Shown here piece by piece: positions 54,795 to 63,366 of a DNA stretch of 64,000 nt. Below the pieces are notes generated by a model. It was given only the letters and a program-made list of their open reading frames with translations, had not been told where the DNA came from and ran no database searches. Within the stretch, counting starts at the first letter, position 1. The number at the start of each line of letters is the position of its first letter. The stretch is from Pseudomarimonas sp964350895. Its GTDB lineage: Bacteria > Pseudomonadota > Gammaproteobacteria > Xanthomonadales > Xanthomonadaceae. Position numbers and translations under genes: made by a program. The stretch covers positions 1 to 64,000 of the forward strand of contig CAYGMG010000002.1 in assembly GCA_964350895.1 (NCBI GenBank), written 5' to 3'.

Positions 54795-57053
54795 TCAACG
54801 CTTTACTGCGAGCACGCGCGGGGTGACGAAAATAAGCAGCTCAGCCTTCTCGGTGCCGCGCGTCTTGCGCTTGAACAGGTTGCCCACGGCCGGGATGTCG
54901 GCGAGGAAGGGAACCTTGTTCAGCGACTCGCGCGAAGAGAATTCGTAGACACCACCGATCACCACGGTCTGCGCGTTGTCCATCAACACCTGGGTGCTGA
55001 TCTCACGCTTGGTGATCTGCGGCACCTGACCGATCGAGGTGTCCACAAAGCTGGCGATCTCGTCCTTGACCACGCGCATCACCATCGACACGCGCCCGTC
55101 CTGGGTAATCGTCGGCGTCACGGTGAGCTCGAGCAATACCTCCTTGAACTGGACGTTCGGAATTGGAATCGCTCCTGCGCCACCTGCCTGCGGAGAGATG
55201 GTCACGTAGCCGACCTCGTCACCTTGACGAATGATCGCCTCTCGCTGATTGGCAGTGATGACGCGCGGGCTGGACACGACCTCACCCCGGCCTTCGGTTT
55301 CCAGGGCAGACAGCTCAAGGTCAAGCAGGTAGTCGGCACCGAGCAGGGCAAAGCCGATCGTTCCGCTCGGATTGATAACGGGCAAGTTGACGTTCAGTCG
55401 GTCACCGATGCCAGGTGTGCCGATGCCACTGCCAATCGGGCCCGGGGCAGCGACAGGCAAGCCGCTTCCCTGGCCAGCAAATCGGTTGCGAAGGGCCAGG
55501 TTGGCCATACGGTCTGCGCTACCTTGCGAGCCGCTGGTGGTCAGAACGTTACCGCGATCGTCCTCGTAGCCGGCACTGATACCGAACTTTGCACCGAGCT
55601 CACGGGCGAACGATTCAGAAGCCACAACGATTCTGGCCTCGATCAGTACCTGATCAACCGCACGATCCAACAAAGCAATCAGCGACTTGATCTCGCGAAC
55701 TTTCTCGGCATTGTCGTTCAGCAACAGAGTATTGGTTCGCGCATCGAAGGTGACACTGCCCCTGGGAGACAAGAAGCCACGCGCCTGTTGAGTTTGGCTG
55801 CCGGACCCGCCAGCCCCCTGCCCTTGCTTTGCATCCTCGGTCAACAGCGCCGCAATCTCTTCCGCATTGCCGTAGTTGATCGGAATGTATTCGGTGATCA
55901 GCTCGGCACGTTGCTCGAGTGCAAGGCGGGCGTCGGCACGGGCCTGCTCGTAGGCAGCGAGCTCGGACTGCGGCGCCACCCAGATGACATTGCCGTCGCG
56001 GCGCTTGTCGAGTCCCTTGGCGCGCAGAACGATATCCAGCGCCTGGTCCCAGGGCACATTGATCAACCGGAGGGTGACGTTTCCTGACACCGAGTCTGCG
56101 GCAACCATATTGAGGCCGGACTCTTCGGCGATCAGCTGCAAAACCGTGCGGACCGGGATGTTCTGGAAGTTGAAGGTGACCGGCACGCCGCTGTAGCCGA
56201 CTTCCTCGGCGGCAAGACCGATGTTTGCCTCCTCGTCGGCCTCCTCGGCTACCGGAGCCACTTCGATAACGTAGTCGGAACCGGCCTGATAGGCCATGGC
56301 CTGATACTCGCCGGCGGTCTTGACCGTCACGGAAGCGCCTCCGCGTCCGCGGCGAACCTCGACCATCTGGACCGGCGTCGCGAAATCGGTTACGTCGATC
56401 CGCTGTGCCTGTGCCTCGGGCACCTGCGTGCCGGTGAACAGGACATTGATCCCATCACCGCGATCTTCGAAATCGGTAACGACATCCTCCGCGCCAAGCG
56501 AAATGATGATCCGCCCGGCACCCTGCTCGCCGCGCCGAAAGTCAACTGCGCGAATCTCGTTGTTGCCGCCGGCCATCCGCTTGGAGGGATCGCCCTCGGA
56601 GGCGGCGGCTGCTATGGCAGCAGCAGTGCTGCGTCCACCTCCAGAAACGGACAGGACAAGGCGATTGCCTTCGGCCTTGTATTCGTACTGCGCGGCGCTG
56701 AACAGATCCACGACCACGCGCGTGCGGCCGTTGGCCTCCAGCGTGGTGATCGAGCTGGTTGCCCCGCTGCCAACGGCGATCCTGCGTTCGGCGACCTGAC
56801 TGACCGTTTCCGGAAAGTCCACGGCAATCCGTGGCGGATCCTCGGTCGTGAAGACCGCCGCGTCGCTGGCTGGGCCATCAAGCTGCATGACGATCTCGAC
56901 ACCGCCGGAAGGGCCGGCAGTGAACTGGATGTCGCGTAGCGTGTTGGCAGCCCAAGCGGGGCTACAGAGCAGCACCGCAAGTGCCGCGACCGCACCGCCG
57001 ACAGCCAAGCGCGTGCGCCCGCTGCCGCGGTTGGAAGGAGTGATTGGAGTCAT
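54795..57053 (-). CDS. pilQ: Type IV pilus secretin PilQ
   Basis: A 752-residue outer-membrane secretin through which type IV pili exit. The start at 57053 is set by GGGGGA eight bases upstream and a signal peptide (RLAVGGAVAALAVLLCSPAWA). Then come two AMIN domains (LRDIQFTAGPSGGVEIVMQLDGPA; IRAVDFRRGEQGAGRIIISLG), an STN/N0 domain (VTFNFQNIPVRTVLQLIAEESGLNMV), N1, and the secretin domain (VSSPRVITANQREAIIRQGDEVGY, VIGGVYEFSSRESLNKVPFLADIPAVGNLFKRK). Standard length; last gene of pilMNOPQ. Confidence 0.96.
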   Translation of the reverse strand: MTPITPSNRGSGRTRLAVGGAVAALAVLLCSPAWAANTLRDIQFTAGPSGGVEIVMQLDGPASDAAVFTTEDPPRIAVDFPETVSQVAERRIAVGSGATSSITTLEANGRTRVVVDLFSAAQYEYKAEGNRLVLSVSGGGRSTAAAIAAAASEGDPSKRMAGGNNEIRAVDFRRGEQGAGRIIISLGAEDVVTDFEDRGDGINVLFTGTQVPEAQAQRIDVTDFATPVQMVEVRRGRGGASVTVKTAGEYQAMAYQAGSDYVIEVAPVAEEADEEANIGLAAEEVGYSGVPVTFNFQNIPVRTVLQLIAEESGLNMVAADSVSGNVTLRLINVPWDQALDIVLRAKGLDKRRDGNVIWVAPQSELAAYEQARADARLALEQRAELITEYIPINYGNAEEIAALLTEDAKQGQGAGGSGSQTQQARGFLSPRGSVTFDARTNTLLLNDNAEKVREIKSLIALLDRAVDQVLIEARIVVASESFARELGAKFGISAGYEDDRGNVLTTSGSQGSADRMANLALRNRFAGQGSGLPVAAPGPIGSGIGTPGIGDRLNVNLPVINPSGTIGFALLGADYLLDLELSALETEGRGEVVSSPRVITANQREAIIRQGDEVGYVTISPQAGGAGAIPIPNVQFKEVLLELTVTPTITQDGRVSMVMRVVKDEIASFVDTSIGQVPQITKREISTQVLMDNAQTVVIGGVYEFSSRESLNKVPFLADIPAVGNLFKRKTRGTEKAELLIFVTPRVLAVKR

Positions 57054-57075
57054 CGTCTGTTCCCCCGGCTGCATA

Positions 57076-57588
57076 CTATTCATCGAGCGCCAATGTCGCC
57101 TGTCGTTCAAGCCACCCTCCCGCACCGTCGGCTACCAGTTCAGTCAGGTTGATCTGGGTTTCCGAAATCGCGGTTACCCGCCCTTCGTTCTGCCCCATGT
57201 AATTGCCCACGCCGATCCTGTGGACGACGTTCTCGGGATCCACGACCAGCGCCACCAGGTCTTCACCGGTACCCAGGGAGCCGACCATTTCCAGCCCATC
57301 GAGCGGAAAGGTCTCCAGGTACTCCTTGCGTCGATCAGGATCTGGCCTTGGCCCCTGCGTGGCGATGTCATCGCTCTGCTTGGGCAGGCTGAATGGATCG
57401 CGAAGCTCGTAGGCCTTGTACTCGAAGGTCTCGAACTGCTGCATCACCGGCAGCGGTTCCAGCGGCGGCCCCGGCCGCGATTTGACCTCGGCCACGTAGG
57501 CCTCAAGGTCTGCGCGCCCCGGCGTACAGGCCGCCAGCAGCATCGAGGCAACCACAATCAGTGATCGCAAGGGACTATGCCGGATCAT
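57076..57588 (-). CDS. pilP: Type IV pilus lipoprotein PilP
   Basis: A 170-residue inner-membrane lipoprotein linking PilN/PilO to PilQ. Lipobox LLAAC (Cys at about residue 21), followed by TPGRADLEAYVAEVKSRPG and the conserved block FETFEYKAYELRDPFSLP. The C-terminal HR-like beta domain has LEMVGSLGTGEDLVALVVDPENVVHRIGVGNYMGQNEGRV, the family's usual hallmark. It overlaps the pilO stop by four bases and ends 22 bases before pilQ. Confidence 0.95.
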   Translation of the reverse strand: MIRHSPLRSLIVVASMLLAACTPGRADLEAYVAEVKSRPGPPLEPLPVMQQFETFEYKAYELRDPFSLPKQSDDIATQGPRPDPDRRKEYLETFPLDGLEMVGSLGTGEDLVALVVDPENVVHRIGVGNYMGQNEGRVTAISETQINLTELVADGAGGWLERQATLALDE

Positions 57589-58208
57589 TGTCCGCCCCCC
57601 TGGCTGACTTCTTCCTCGTCGAGATACCGATAGGTCTTGACTGTGCCCTCGAGGAGCAGTGCGCCAGGCCCTATCCCGCTTCCCTGCTGCGGTCGCAGGG
57701 AGATGTCGTGCATGGTCATGATCACCACACGTGGCAGTGATGCCACGCCGCTGACGAAGGCGCCGAACTGATGGAAGGTTCCTACCATGCGCAGGGTGAT
57801 CGGCTTCTCCGCGTAGAAATCCTTGCGGCTTTCGTTGCCAGGGCGGAATAGCTCGTTCTGGATTCCGGTAGCCAGCGCAGTTTGTGAAATGTCGACGATC
57901 AGGTCGGGCATTTCTGTGCGGCTGGGAAGCTGCCGCAGCATCTGGAACAGCATCACTTCCATCTCGGCGAGCTGTTCCTTCAACGCATCGAGATTTGCCG
58001 CCTTGGCCTGCTTGAACTCGAAATCCGTCCGCAGCTGTGTTTCCTGCGCCTGCAGGCCCTCAAGCTCGGTCCGCTGATCGTCAACGAAGAGGTACCAACC
58101 AAGAAACAGGATCAGCGCCGCCAGCAGGAAGCAGAAGAATGCCTTCACGGGCACTGGCCAGGCGCCGGCGTTGTTGAAGTCCAGGTTGCGGAGGTCGAAA
58201 TTGTTCAT
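57585..58208 (-). CDS. pilO: Type IV pilus alignment protein PilO
   Basis: A 207-residue inner-membrane protein pairing with PilN. MNNFDLRNLDFNNAGAWPVPVKAFFCFLLAALILFLGWYLFVDDQ (the typical PilO N-terminus plus membrane segment), a coiled coil (LEGLQAQETQLRTDFEFKQAKAANLDALKEQL), and a ferredoxin-like periplasmic domain ending RVVIMTMHDISLRPQ. It overlaps pilN and pilP by four bases each. Confidence 0.95.
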   Translation of the reverse strand: MNNFDLRNLDFNNAGAWPVPVKAFFCFLLAALILFLGWYLFVDDQRTELEGLQAQETQLRTDFEFKQAKAANLDALKEQLAEMEVMLFQMLRQLPSRTEMPDLIVDISQTALATGIQNELFRPGNESRKDFYAEKPITLRMVGTFHQFGAFVSGVASLPRVVIMTMHDISLRPQQGSGIGPGALLLEGTVKTYRYLDEEEVSQGGGQ

Positions 58209-58792
58209 GACACCTCCTGTTCGTTCGCCTCTACGCCGTCATCCTTGGGTTTCGGCTTGACGAGGGTGACCTTCAGCGTGAACTCATAAGGCATGAGCTT
58301 GTCTTCGCCCTTGGCCTCGATGATGCTGACCTCGGGATTGCTCATCCATCCAGACGCCTCCAGTGCGCGCATGTATGACGCCACGCGGGCGTTGGACTGC
58401 GATATGCCGTCGAGGGTCAGTACGTTGCCGGACTGCTTGATCGTATTCAGGCGGATGCCTTCGGGGATCGTCCGGACCAGCTGGTCGAAAAGATGCACCA
58501 TCTGACTGCGGTCCGCCTGCAGCTGCTCGATTACCTGCTTGCGGTTGAGCAGATGGGCGCGCTTCTTCTCGAGATCCTCGATCTCCTTGATCTTGAGATC
58601 AAGCTGGGTGATTTCCGCCTTCAGGTAGTTGTTCCGATCGTTCTGATTCTCGATCAGCCCGTCGTAGTACTTGACCACGCCGAAGGCGACAACGGCGGCC
58701 AGCAGGCCGCTCATGCCAAGAACGGTGAGATATTCCTTCTGGCGCTGCGCGCGACGCTCCTGGCGCCAGGGAAGTAGGTTGATCCTTGTCAT
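58205..58792 (-). CDS. pilN: Type IV pilus alignment protein PilN
   Basis: A 195-residue inner-membrane protein. The start at 58792 gives the invariant MTRINLLPWR (binds PilM in the cytoplasm); longer in-frame starts lie inside pilM. One membrane segment (LTVLGMSGLLAAVVAFGVVKYY), then a coiled coil (LKAEITQLDLKIKEIEDLEKKR) and a periplasmic domain with SNPEVSIIEAKGEDKLMPYEFTLKVTLV. It shares one base with the pilM stop (TGATG). Confidence 0.96.
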   Translation of the reverse strand: MTRINLLPWRQERRAQRQKEYLTVLGMSGLLAAVVAFGVVKYYDGLIENQNDRNNYLKAEITQLDLKIKEIEDLEKKRAHLLNRKQVIEQLQADRSQMVHLFDQLVRTIPEGIRLNTIKQSGNVLTLDGISQSNARVASYMRALEASGWMSNPEVSIIEAKGEDKLMPYEFTLKVTLVKPKPKDDGVEANEQEVS

Positions 58793-59850
58793 CAGTCGAA
58801 GCTCCGCAGCGCGAGGCCGCAGGCGATCATCAGCGACGGCGCATCCTGCGCCAGCGACTGGGCCTGCACCCGGTTGGACAACGACATGTTCGCGAGCGGA
58901 TTGGCCACCGCGGTGAGCACGCCGAGCTGCTCCTCGACCATTTCGGCAACGCCGGTGATCGATGCGCATCCGCCGGCGAGGACGATCTGATCGACCCTGT
59001 TGAACTCGCTGCCCGCGTAGAAGAACTGCAGCAGGCGACTGACCTGCTGGACCATTGCTTCCTTGAACGGCTCCAGCACTTCGATCTCGTAGCTTTCCGG
59101 CAGCCCGCCCTGACGCTTGGCAAGGCCCGCCTCTTCGTAGCTGAGGCCGTAGCGCCGCATCACCTCGTCGGTGAGCTGCTTGCCGCCGAACACCTGCTCT
59201 CGGGTATAGATGCTGCGTTCGCCGCGGAGCACGTTGAGCGTGGTCATCGTCGCGCCGACGTCGACCAGGGCGACCAGGGCATCCTTGGCCACCGACAGCT
59301 GATCGGCGATCAACCGGAAGGCGTTCTCCATTGCGAACGCCTCGACATCGACCACCTTGGCCTGCAGCCCGCCCAGATCGAGTGCGGCGACGCGGACGTC
59401 GACGTTTTCGGTGCGTGAGGCGGCCAGCAGCACATGGACCATGTCCGGGCTGTCCTTGACCGGCCCGACCACCTCGAAGTCGAGACTGACTTCCTCGATC
59501 GGGTACGGAATGTACTGCGAGGCATCGACCTGGACCTGATCCTCCATCTCCTCATCGGAGAGGCCGGCCTGCATCGGCACGACCTTGGTGATCACGGCAC
59601 TGCCCGCCACGGCGGCGGATGCCCCCTTGGACCGGCTGCCGGAGCGGGCCAGGGCGCGCTTGATCGCTTCGCCCACCGCCTCGACCTCGACGATGTTTTT
59701 CTCGACTACCGCATTCGGCGGCAGCGGCTCCACCGCGTAGTGTTCAACGCGATAGCGACCGCCGCTCTGGCTAAGCTGAAGGAGCTTCACCGCGGTAGAA
59801 CTGATGTCCACTCCGACGAGTGGTGCCTTGCCTGATGAGAAAAGACCCAC
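58792..59850 (-). CDS. pilM: Type IV pilus actin-like protein PilM
   Basis: A 352-residue cytoplasmic actin-like ATPase of the pilus alignment complex. I place the start at the GTG at 59850 (protein MGLFSSGKAPLVGVDISSTAVKLLQL), which has AGGGGAG six bases upstream and matches the usual MGLFS start; a GTG six codons earlier is also in frame. Core motifs: ASQYIPYPIEEVSLDFEVVG, ALVALVDVGATMTTLNVLRG, and the adenosine motif DQIVLAGGCASITGVAEMV. It is the first gene of pilMNOPQ, divergent from the PBP1A gene, an arrangement common in gammaproteobacteria. Confidence 0.96.
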   Translation of the reverse strand: MGLFSSGKAPLVGVDISSTAVKLLQLSQSGGRYRVEHYAVEPLPPNAVVEKNIVEVEAVGEAIKRALARSGSRSKGASAAVAGSAVITKVVPMQAGLSDEEMEDQVQVDASQYIPYPIEEVSLDFEVVGPVKDSPDMVHVLLAASRTENVDVRVAALDLGGLQAKVVDVEAFAMENAFRLIADQLSVAKDALVALVDVGATMTTLNVLRGERSIYTREQVFGGKQLTDEVMRRYGLSYEEAGLAKRQGGLPESYEIEVLEPFKEAMVQQVSRLLQFFYAGSEFNRVDQIVLAGGCASITGVAEMVEEQLGVLTAVANPLANMSLSNRVQAQSLAQDAPSLMIACGLALRSFD

Positions 59851-59899
59851 GGATTCTCCCCTTCCCACGGGCTCTTACGAGCACTAACTACACTGGTAC

Positions 59900-59929
59900 A
59901 TTAAATACCGGTTATAGCACCGCTGGCAA
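59900..59929 (-). promoter_or_regulatory. Sigma-70-like promoter of pilMNOPQ
   Basis: On the minus strand TTGCCA (59924-59929) and TTTAAT (59900-59905) are separated by 18 bases; each box has five of six consensus matches. This lies about 50 bases before the pilM start and is notably AT-rich against the GC-rich background. Confidence 0.5.
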
Positions 59930-60019
59930 CCACCCCCGAGCGAAATCGTCGAAACGACCCGTTTTGGCCCCGACCCCCGAGCTTCAGGAGACGGTATGCC
60001 GGCGGCGCCTGCAGGGCTC

Positions 60020-60025
60020 TATACT
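60020..60025 (+). promoter_or_regulatory. Possible -10 element of the PBP1A gene
   Basis: TATACT lies 43 bases upstream of the PBP1A start in the divergent region. I see no acceptable -35 at 16-18 bases upstream, so this rests on the -10 alone. Confidence 0.35.
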
Positions 60026-60067
60026 CCGCCCTCGCAGTGACTGCAAACCAGCAAGAAGAGTCCCCGG

Positions 60068-62533
60068 ATGTCGAAATTGCGCCGCCTGCTGCGGCTTGCC
60101 CTGATCCTCAGTCTGTTCGGCGCCGTCATGGGCGCAACCACGCTGGGAGTGCTGTACTGGCTGATCGAACCCACCCTGCCCTCGGTGCAGGCGCTGCGTG
60201 AAGTACGCCTGCAGGTTCCGCTCTCGGTGTATTCGATGGACGGCAAGCTGGTCGCCCAGTTCGGCGAAACCCGGCGCTATCCAGCCGCCATCGCCGATGT
60301 CCCGCTGCGCGTGCGCAACGCTTTCATCGCCACTGAGGACGCACGCTTCTACGAGCATCCCGGCGTCGACTGGCGCGGCATTGCGCGTGCCGTGTGGCTG
60401 CTGGCGACTACCGACGACCGCCGGGTGCCGGGCGGCAGCACGATCACCCAGCAGGTCGCCAGGCAGTTCTTCCTGAGCAACGAGTACTCCTACACGCGCA
60501 AGCTGACCGAGATCTTCCTTGCGCTGAAGATGGAGCGCGAGCTGGGCAAGGATGAGATCCTCGAGCTCTATCTCAACAAGAGCTTTTTCGGCAATCGCGC
60601 CTATGGGGTGGTGGCAGCGGCCGAGTTCTACTACGGCAAGACGCTGGACGAGCTGAGCCTGCAGGATGCGGCCATGCTGGCCTCGATTCCGAAGTTCCCG
60701 TCGAGCGGCAATCCGGTGGTCAATCCGTCGCGCGCCCTGGTCCGACGCAACTACGTGATCGACCGGATGCTCGAGGAGGGCATGATCACGGCGACCGAGG
60801 CCCGCGAGGCCAAGCTGGCCCCGGATCTGGCCAGCCCGCACGAGCCGCCGACCGAGCTGGATGCGCCTTGGCTTGCCGAGATGGTCCGGGTCGACGCCAT
60901 CGAGCGTTTTGGCGAGCAGGCCCTGATCGATGGGCTGCGCGTCTACACCACGCTGGACTCGCGCGCCCAGGAAGCTGCCAACCAGGCAACCCGGCAAGCG
61001 GTGCTCGACTACGACCGTCGCCACGGCTGGCGGGGCGTCGAAGCGCGCGTGGCGCCGCTTCCGCCCGAGCAGACCGACGCCTGGCGCGAAGCTTTGCGCG
61101 GCTACCGTCCGATCTCAGGCCTGCTGCCGGCCATCGTCCTGCGCAGCGATGCCGATAGCGCCCTGCTCGGCCTGGGCGATGGCCAGCAGGTAGAGCTGGA
61201 CCTGGAGCGTCTTGGCTGGACCCGCGAGTACCTGGACGAAAGCCGGCGCGGCGAGGCGCCGCGCAAGGTCAGTGATCGGCTCAACCCGGGCGACGTGGTT
61301 CGGCTGTTCCTTGATGACGAGGGCGTCTGGCAGCTCGGCCAGGTACCCAAGGCCCAGGGCACCCTGACCGCGCTCGACTGGAACAGCGGCGCCATTCGCG
61401 CCCTGACCGGAGGCTTCAGCTTCGCCCTGAACAAGTTCAACCGCGCCATCCAGGCGCAGCGCCAGCCCGGATCCAGCTTCAAACCCTTCATCTATGCTGC
61501 CGCCTTCGAGCGCGGCTTTACCCCGGCGACCATGGTTCTGGATGCGCCGGTGGTGTTCAACGACCGCGGCGCCGGCAAGACCTGGAGCCCGCAGAACGAC
61601 AACGAGGAGTTCGCTGGCCCGATGCGTCTGCGCGAGGCCATGGTGACCTCGCGCAACCTGGTCTCGGTGCGCGTGCTCGACGCGGTCGGCGTCGGCTTCG
61701 CGCGGCGCTTTGTGGAAAACTTCGGCTTTCCGCCGGAGAGTCTCCCGGAGAACCTGTCCATGGCGCTCGGCACAAATGCCGCGCCGCCACTGCTCATGGC
61801 GCGTGGCTACGCGGCCTTCGCCAATGGCGGCTATCGGGTCGAGCCGTATTTCATCGAGCGGATCGAGGACCGCGACGGCCAGGTGCTCTTCGAAGCGACC
61901 CCGCAGCTGGCCTGCTCGCGTTGCCCCCAACGGGTTGGCGGCGCCGCTGCCAGCGATGCCGGCGACGGCTTCGACCTGTCCTCCGCGCCCTCGATATCAG
62001 CAGCTGCCGAAGCTGAGCCTGCGGTCGGCGAGAGCCTGCCGAGCCTTGCCGAGCGCGCGGTCGACGAGCGCACGGCGTTCCTGGTCCACTCCCTGCTCCG
62101 TGACGTGGTCCGTCGCGGCACCGGAAGCAAGGCACGTGAGCTGGGTCGCAGCGACATCGGCGGCAAGACCGGCACCACCAATGAGTACCGCGACGGCTGG
62201 TTCTCCGGATTCGGCGGACCGCTGGCGGTCACCGCCTGGATGGGCATGGACGACTTCACCTCGTTGGGGCGACGCGAGTTCGCCTCGGTGACGGCACTGC
62301 CGATGTGGATCGCATTCATGCGGGTGGCCCTCGAAGGTGAACCCGAACACAGCCTGCCTCTGCCCGAGGGGATCACCACCGCGATGATCGACAAGGACAC
62401 CGGCCTGCTCGCCGCGCCCGGCTCTCCGGACGCCATGCCCGAGGTATTCCGGGTCGAGGACATCGCCCGGCTGGAACAGCGCGCCGCTCGCGCCGAAACC
62501 GAGCAAGGCAAGGAGTCGTTCGATATCTTTTAG
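60068..62533 (+). CDS. mrcA: Penicillin-binding protein 1A (class A)
   Basis: An 821-residue bifunctional peptidoglycan synthase. N-terminal membrane anchor (LLRLALILSLFGAVMGATTLGVLYWL); glycosyltransferase-51 domain with catalytic Glu90 in ATEDARFYEHPG and GGSTITQQVARQ; an OB-fold insert (LGLGDGQQVELDLE); then the transpeptidase with SSFK (469-472, Ser469), SRN (528-530) and KTG (700-702) motifs. The C-terminus contains a Ser/Ala/Glu-rich loop (about 640-680) inserted before the KTG box. Divergent from pilM, a common placement. Not obviously coupled to the gene downstream (170 bases away). Confidence 0.97.
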   Translation: MSKLRRLLRLALILSLFGAVMGATTLGVLYWLIEPTLPSVQALREVRLQVPLSVYSMDGKLVAQFGETRRYPAAIADVPLRVRNAFIATEDARFYEHPGVDWRGIARAVWLLATTDDRRVPGGSTITQQVARQFFLSNEYSYTRKLTEIFLALKMERELGKDEILELYLNKSFFGNRAYGVVAAAEFYYGKTLDELSLQDAAMLASIPKFPSSGNPVVNPSRALVRRNYVIDRMLEEGMITATEAREAKLAPDLASPHEPPTELDAPWLAEMVRVDAIERFGEQALIDGLRVYTTLDSRAQEAANQATRQAVLDYDRRHGWRGVEARVAPLPPEQTDAWREALRGYRPISGLLPAIVLRSDADSALLGLGDGQQVELDLERLGWTREYLDESRRGEAPRKVSDRLNPGDVVRLFLDDEGVWQLGQVPKAQGTLTALDWNSGAIRALTGGFSFALNKFNRAIQAQRQPGSSFKPFIYAAAFERGFTPATMVLDAPVVFNDRGAGKTWSPQNDNEEFAGPMRLREAMVTSRNLVSVRVLDAVGVGFARRFVENFGFPPESLPENLSMALGTNAAPPLLMARGYAAFANGGYRVEPYFIERIEDRDGQVLFEATPQLACSRCPQRVGGAAASDAGDGFDLSSAPSISAAAEAEPAVGESLPSLAERAVDERTAFLVHSLLRDVVRRGTGSKARELGRSDIGGKTGTTNEYRDGWFSGFGGPLAVTAWMGMDDFTSLGRREFASVTALPMWIAFMRVALEGEPEHSLPLPEGITTAMIDKDTGLLAAPGSPDAMPEVFRVEDIARLEQRAARAETEQGKESFDIF

Positions 62534-62703
62534 CGGCGCAGCCGCCTGAGCTCGGCAGCCGGGATTGGAACGTGCGCCTCGGCGCCGCCCCTGGCCCTGA
62601 TCGCACATGCCGTGGCCTGGCCAGGTGGGGTCGCTGTGCAGGGCCCCGCGTCCGCGGAGATTCCGGACGCGTGCGCCGACCCGGCCCGAATTGCGAGGCA
62701 TGC

Positions 62704-63306
62704 ATGAGCAAGGCCCAGATCACCGACCGAATCGCCCAGGAGGCGGCTCGCCTGCTGGCCCACGACGAGGCCGCTTCGGTTGACGCCGCCCGGCGCAAGG
62801 CGGCCGCCCGCATCGGCATCAAGGATCCGGCCCAGCTGCCCGATGACCAGACGATCAGGGCCGCGCTGGCAACCTACCGGGCGCTGTTCGGCAAGCAGCT
62901 CCATGCGCCCACCGCCGGGGCCGCTGGAGCGTCGGAACAGCGCCTGGAACTGGCCATCGATGCCATGCACTTCATGCGCGAGTTCGAGCCTGAACTGGCC
63001 GAGGCGGATCCGGCCCTGGGCGCGGGCCAGGCGCTGCGCATCCTTATCTACAGCGAGGATCCGGACGCCCCGCTGCATCGGCTTCTGGACGCCGGGCGGC
63101 GCCATCGCCTGCGCCGCGAGCGGCTGATCGAATCGGGCAGGTCAAGCATCACGGTGGACGTGCTGGAAGTGCGGGTCGAGGAGCAGGCGCTTGAGTTCTG
63201 GCCGCTGCCCGTCGCGCTGCGAGGCAGGATCCTCGCCGATACGCCGCACAGCGACCCGCTGCGTCGGCGGTCGCTGGCAGCCCTGCGGCGACGGCTGGCA
63301 GGCTGA
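62704..63306 (+). CDS. Conserved hypothetical protein
   Basis: 200 residues, cytoplasmic, no signal. N-terminus MSKAQITDRIAQEAARLLAHDEAASVDAARRKAAARIG is a helical pair of the kind seen in a family of uncharacterised proteobacterial proteins whose members often begin with RIAQEAARL; the DDQTIRAALATYRALFG block follows. The second half has a beta-rich segment (RSSITVDVLEVRVEEQALEFWPLP) and a basic C-terminal helix. The ATG at 62704 has GAGG six bases upstream. Function unknown; no Cys. Confidence 0.65.
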   Translation: MSKAQITDRIAQEAARLLAHDEAASVDAARRKAAARIGIKDPAQLPDDQTIRAALATYRALFGKQLHAPTAGAAGASEQRLELAIDAMHFMREFEPELAEADPALGAGQALRILIYSEDPDAPLHRLLDAGRRHRLRRERLIESGRSSITVDVLEVRVEEQALEFWPLPVALRGRILADTPHSDPLRRRSLAALRRRLAG

Positions 63307-63340
63307 AGACCTCGCCCGCCACCGATTACCATCAGCCAAG

Positions 63341-63356
63341 CCGGGCCGAAGCCCGG
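63341..63356. terminator. Short GC hairpin between convergent genes
   Basis: CCGGGC / GCCCGG with a CGAA loop on the plus strand (TTCG on the minus strand), halfway between the convergent ends at 63306 and 63367. A six-pair stem with a stable tetraloop; no U-tract on either strand. Confidence 0.35.
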
Positions 63357-63366
63357 ACCGCCTCGC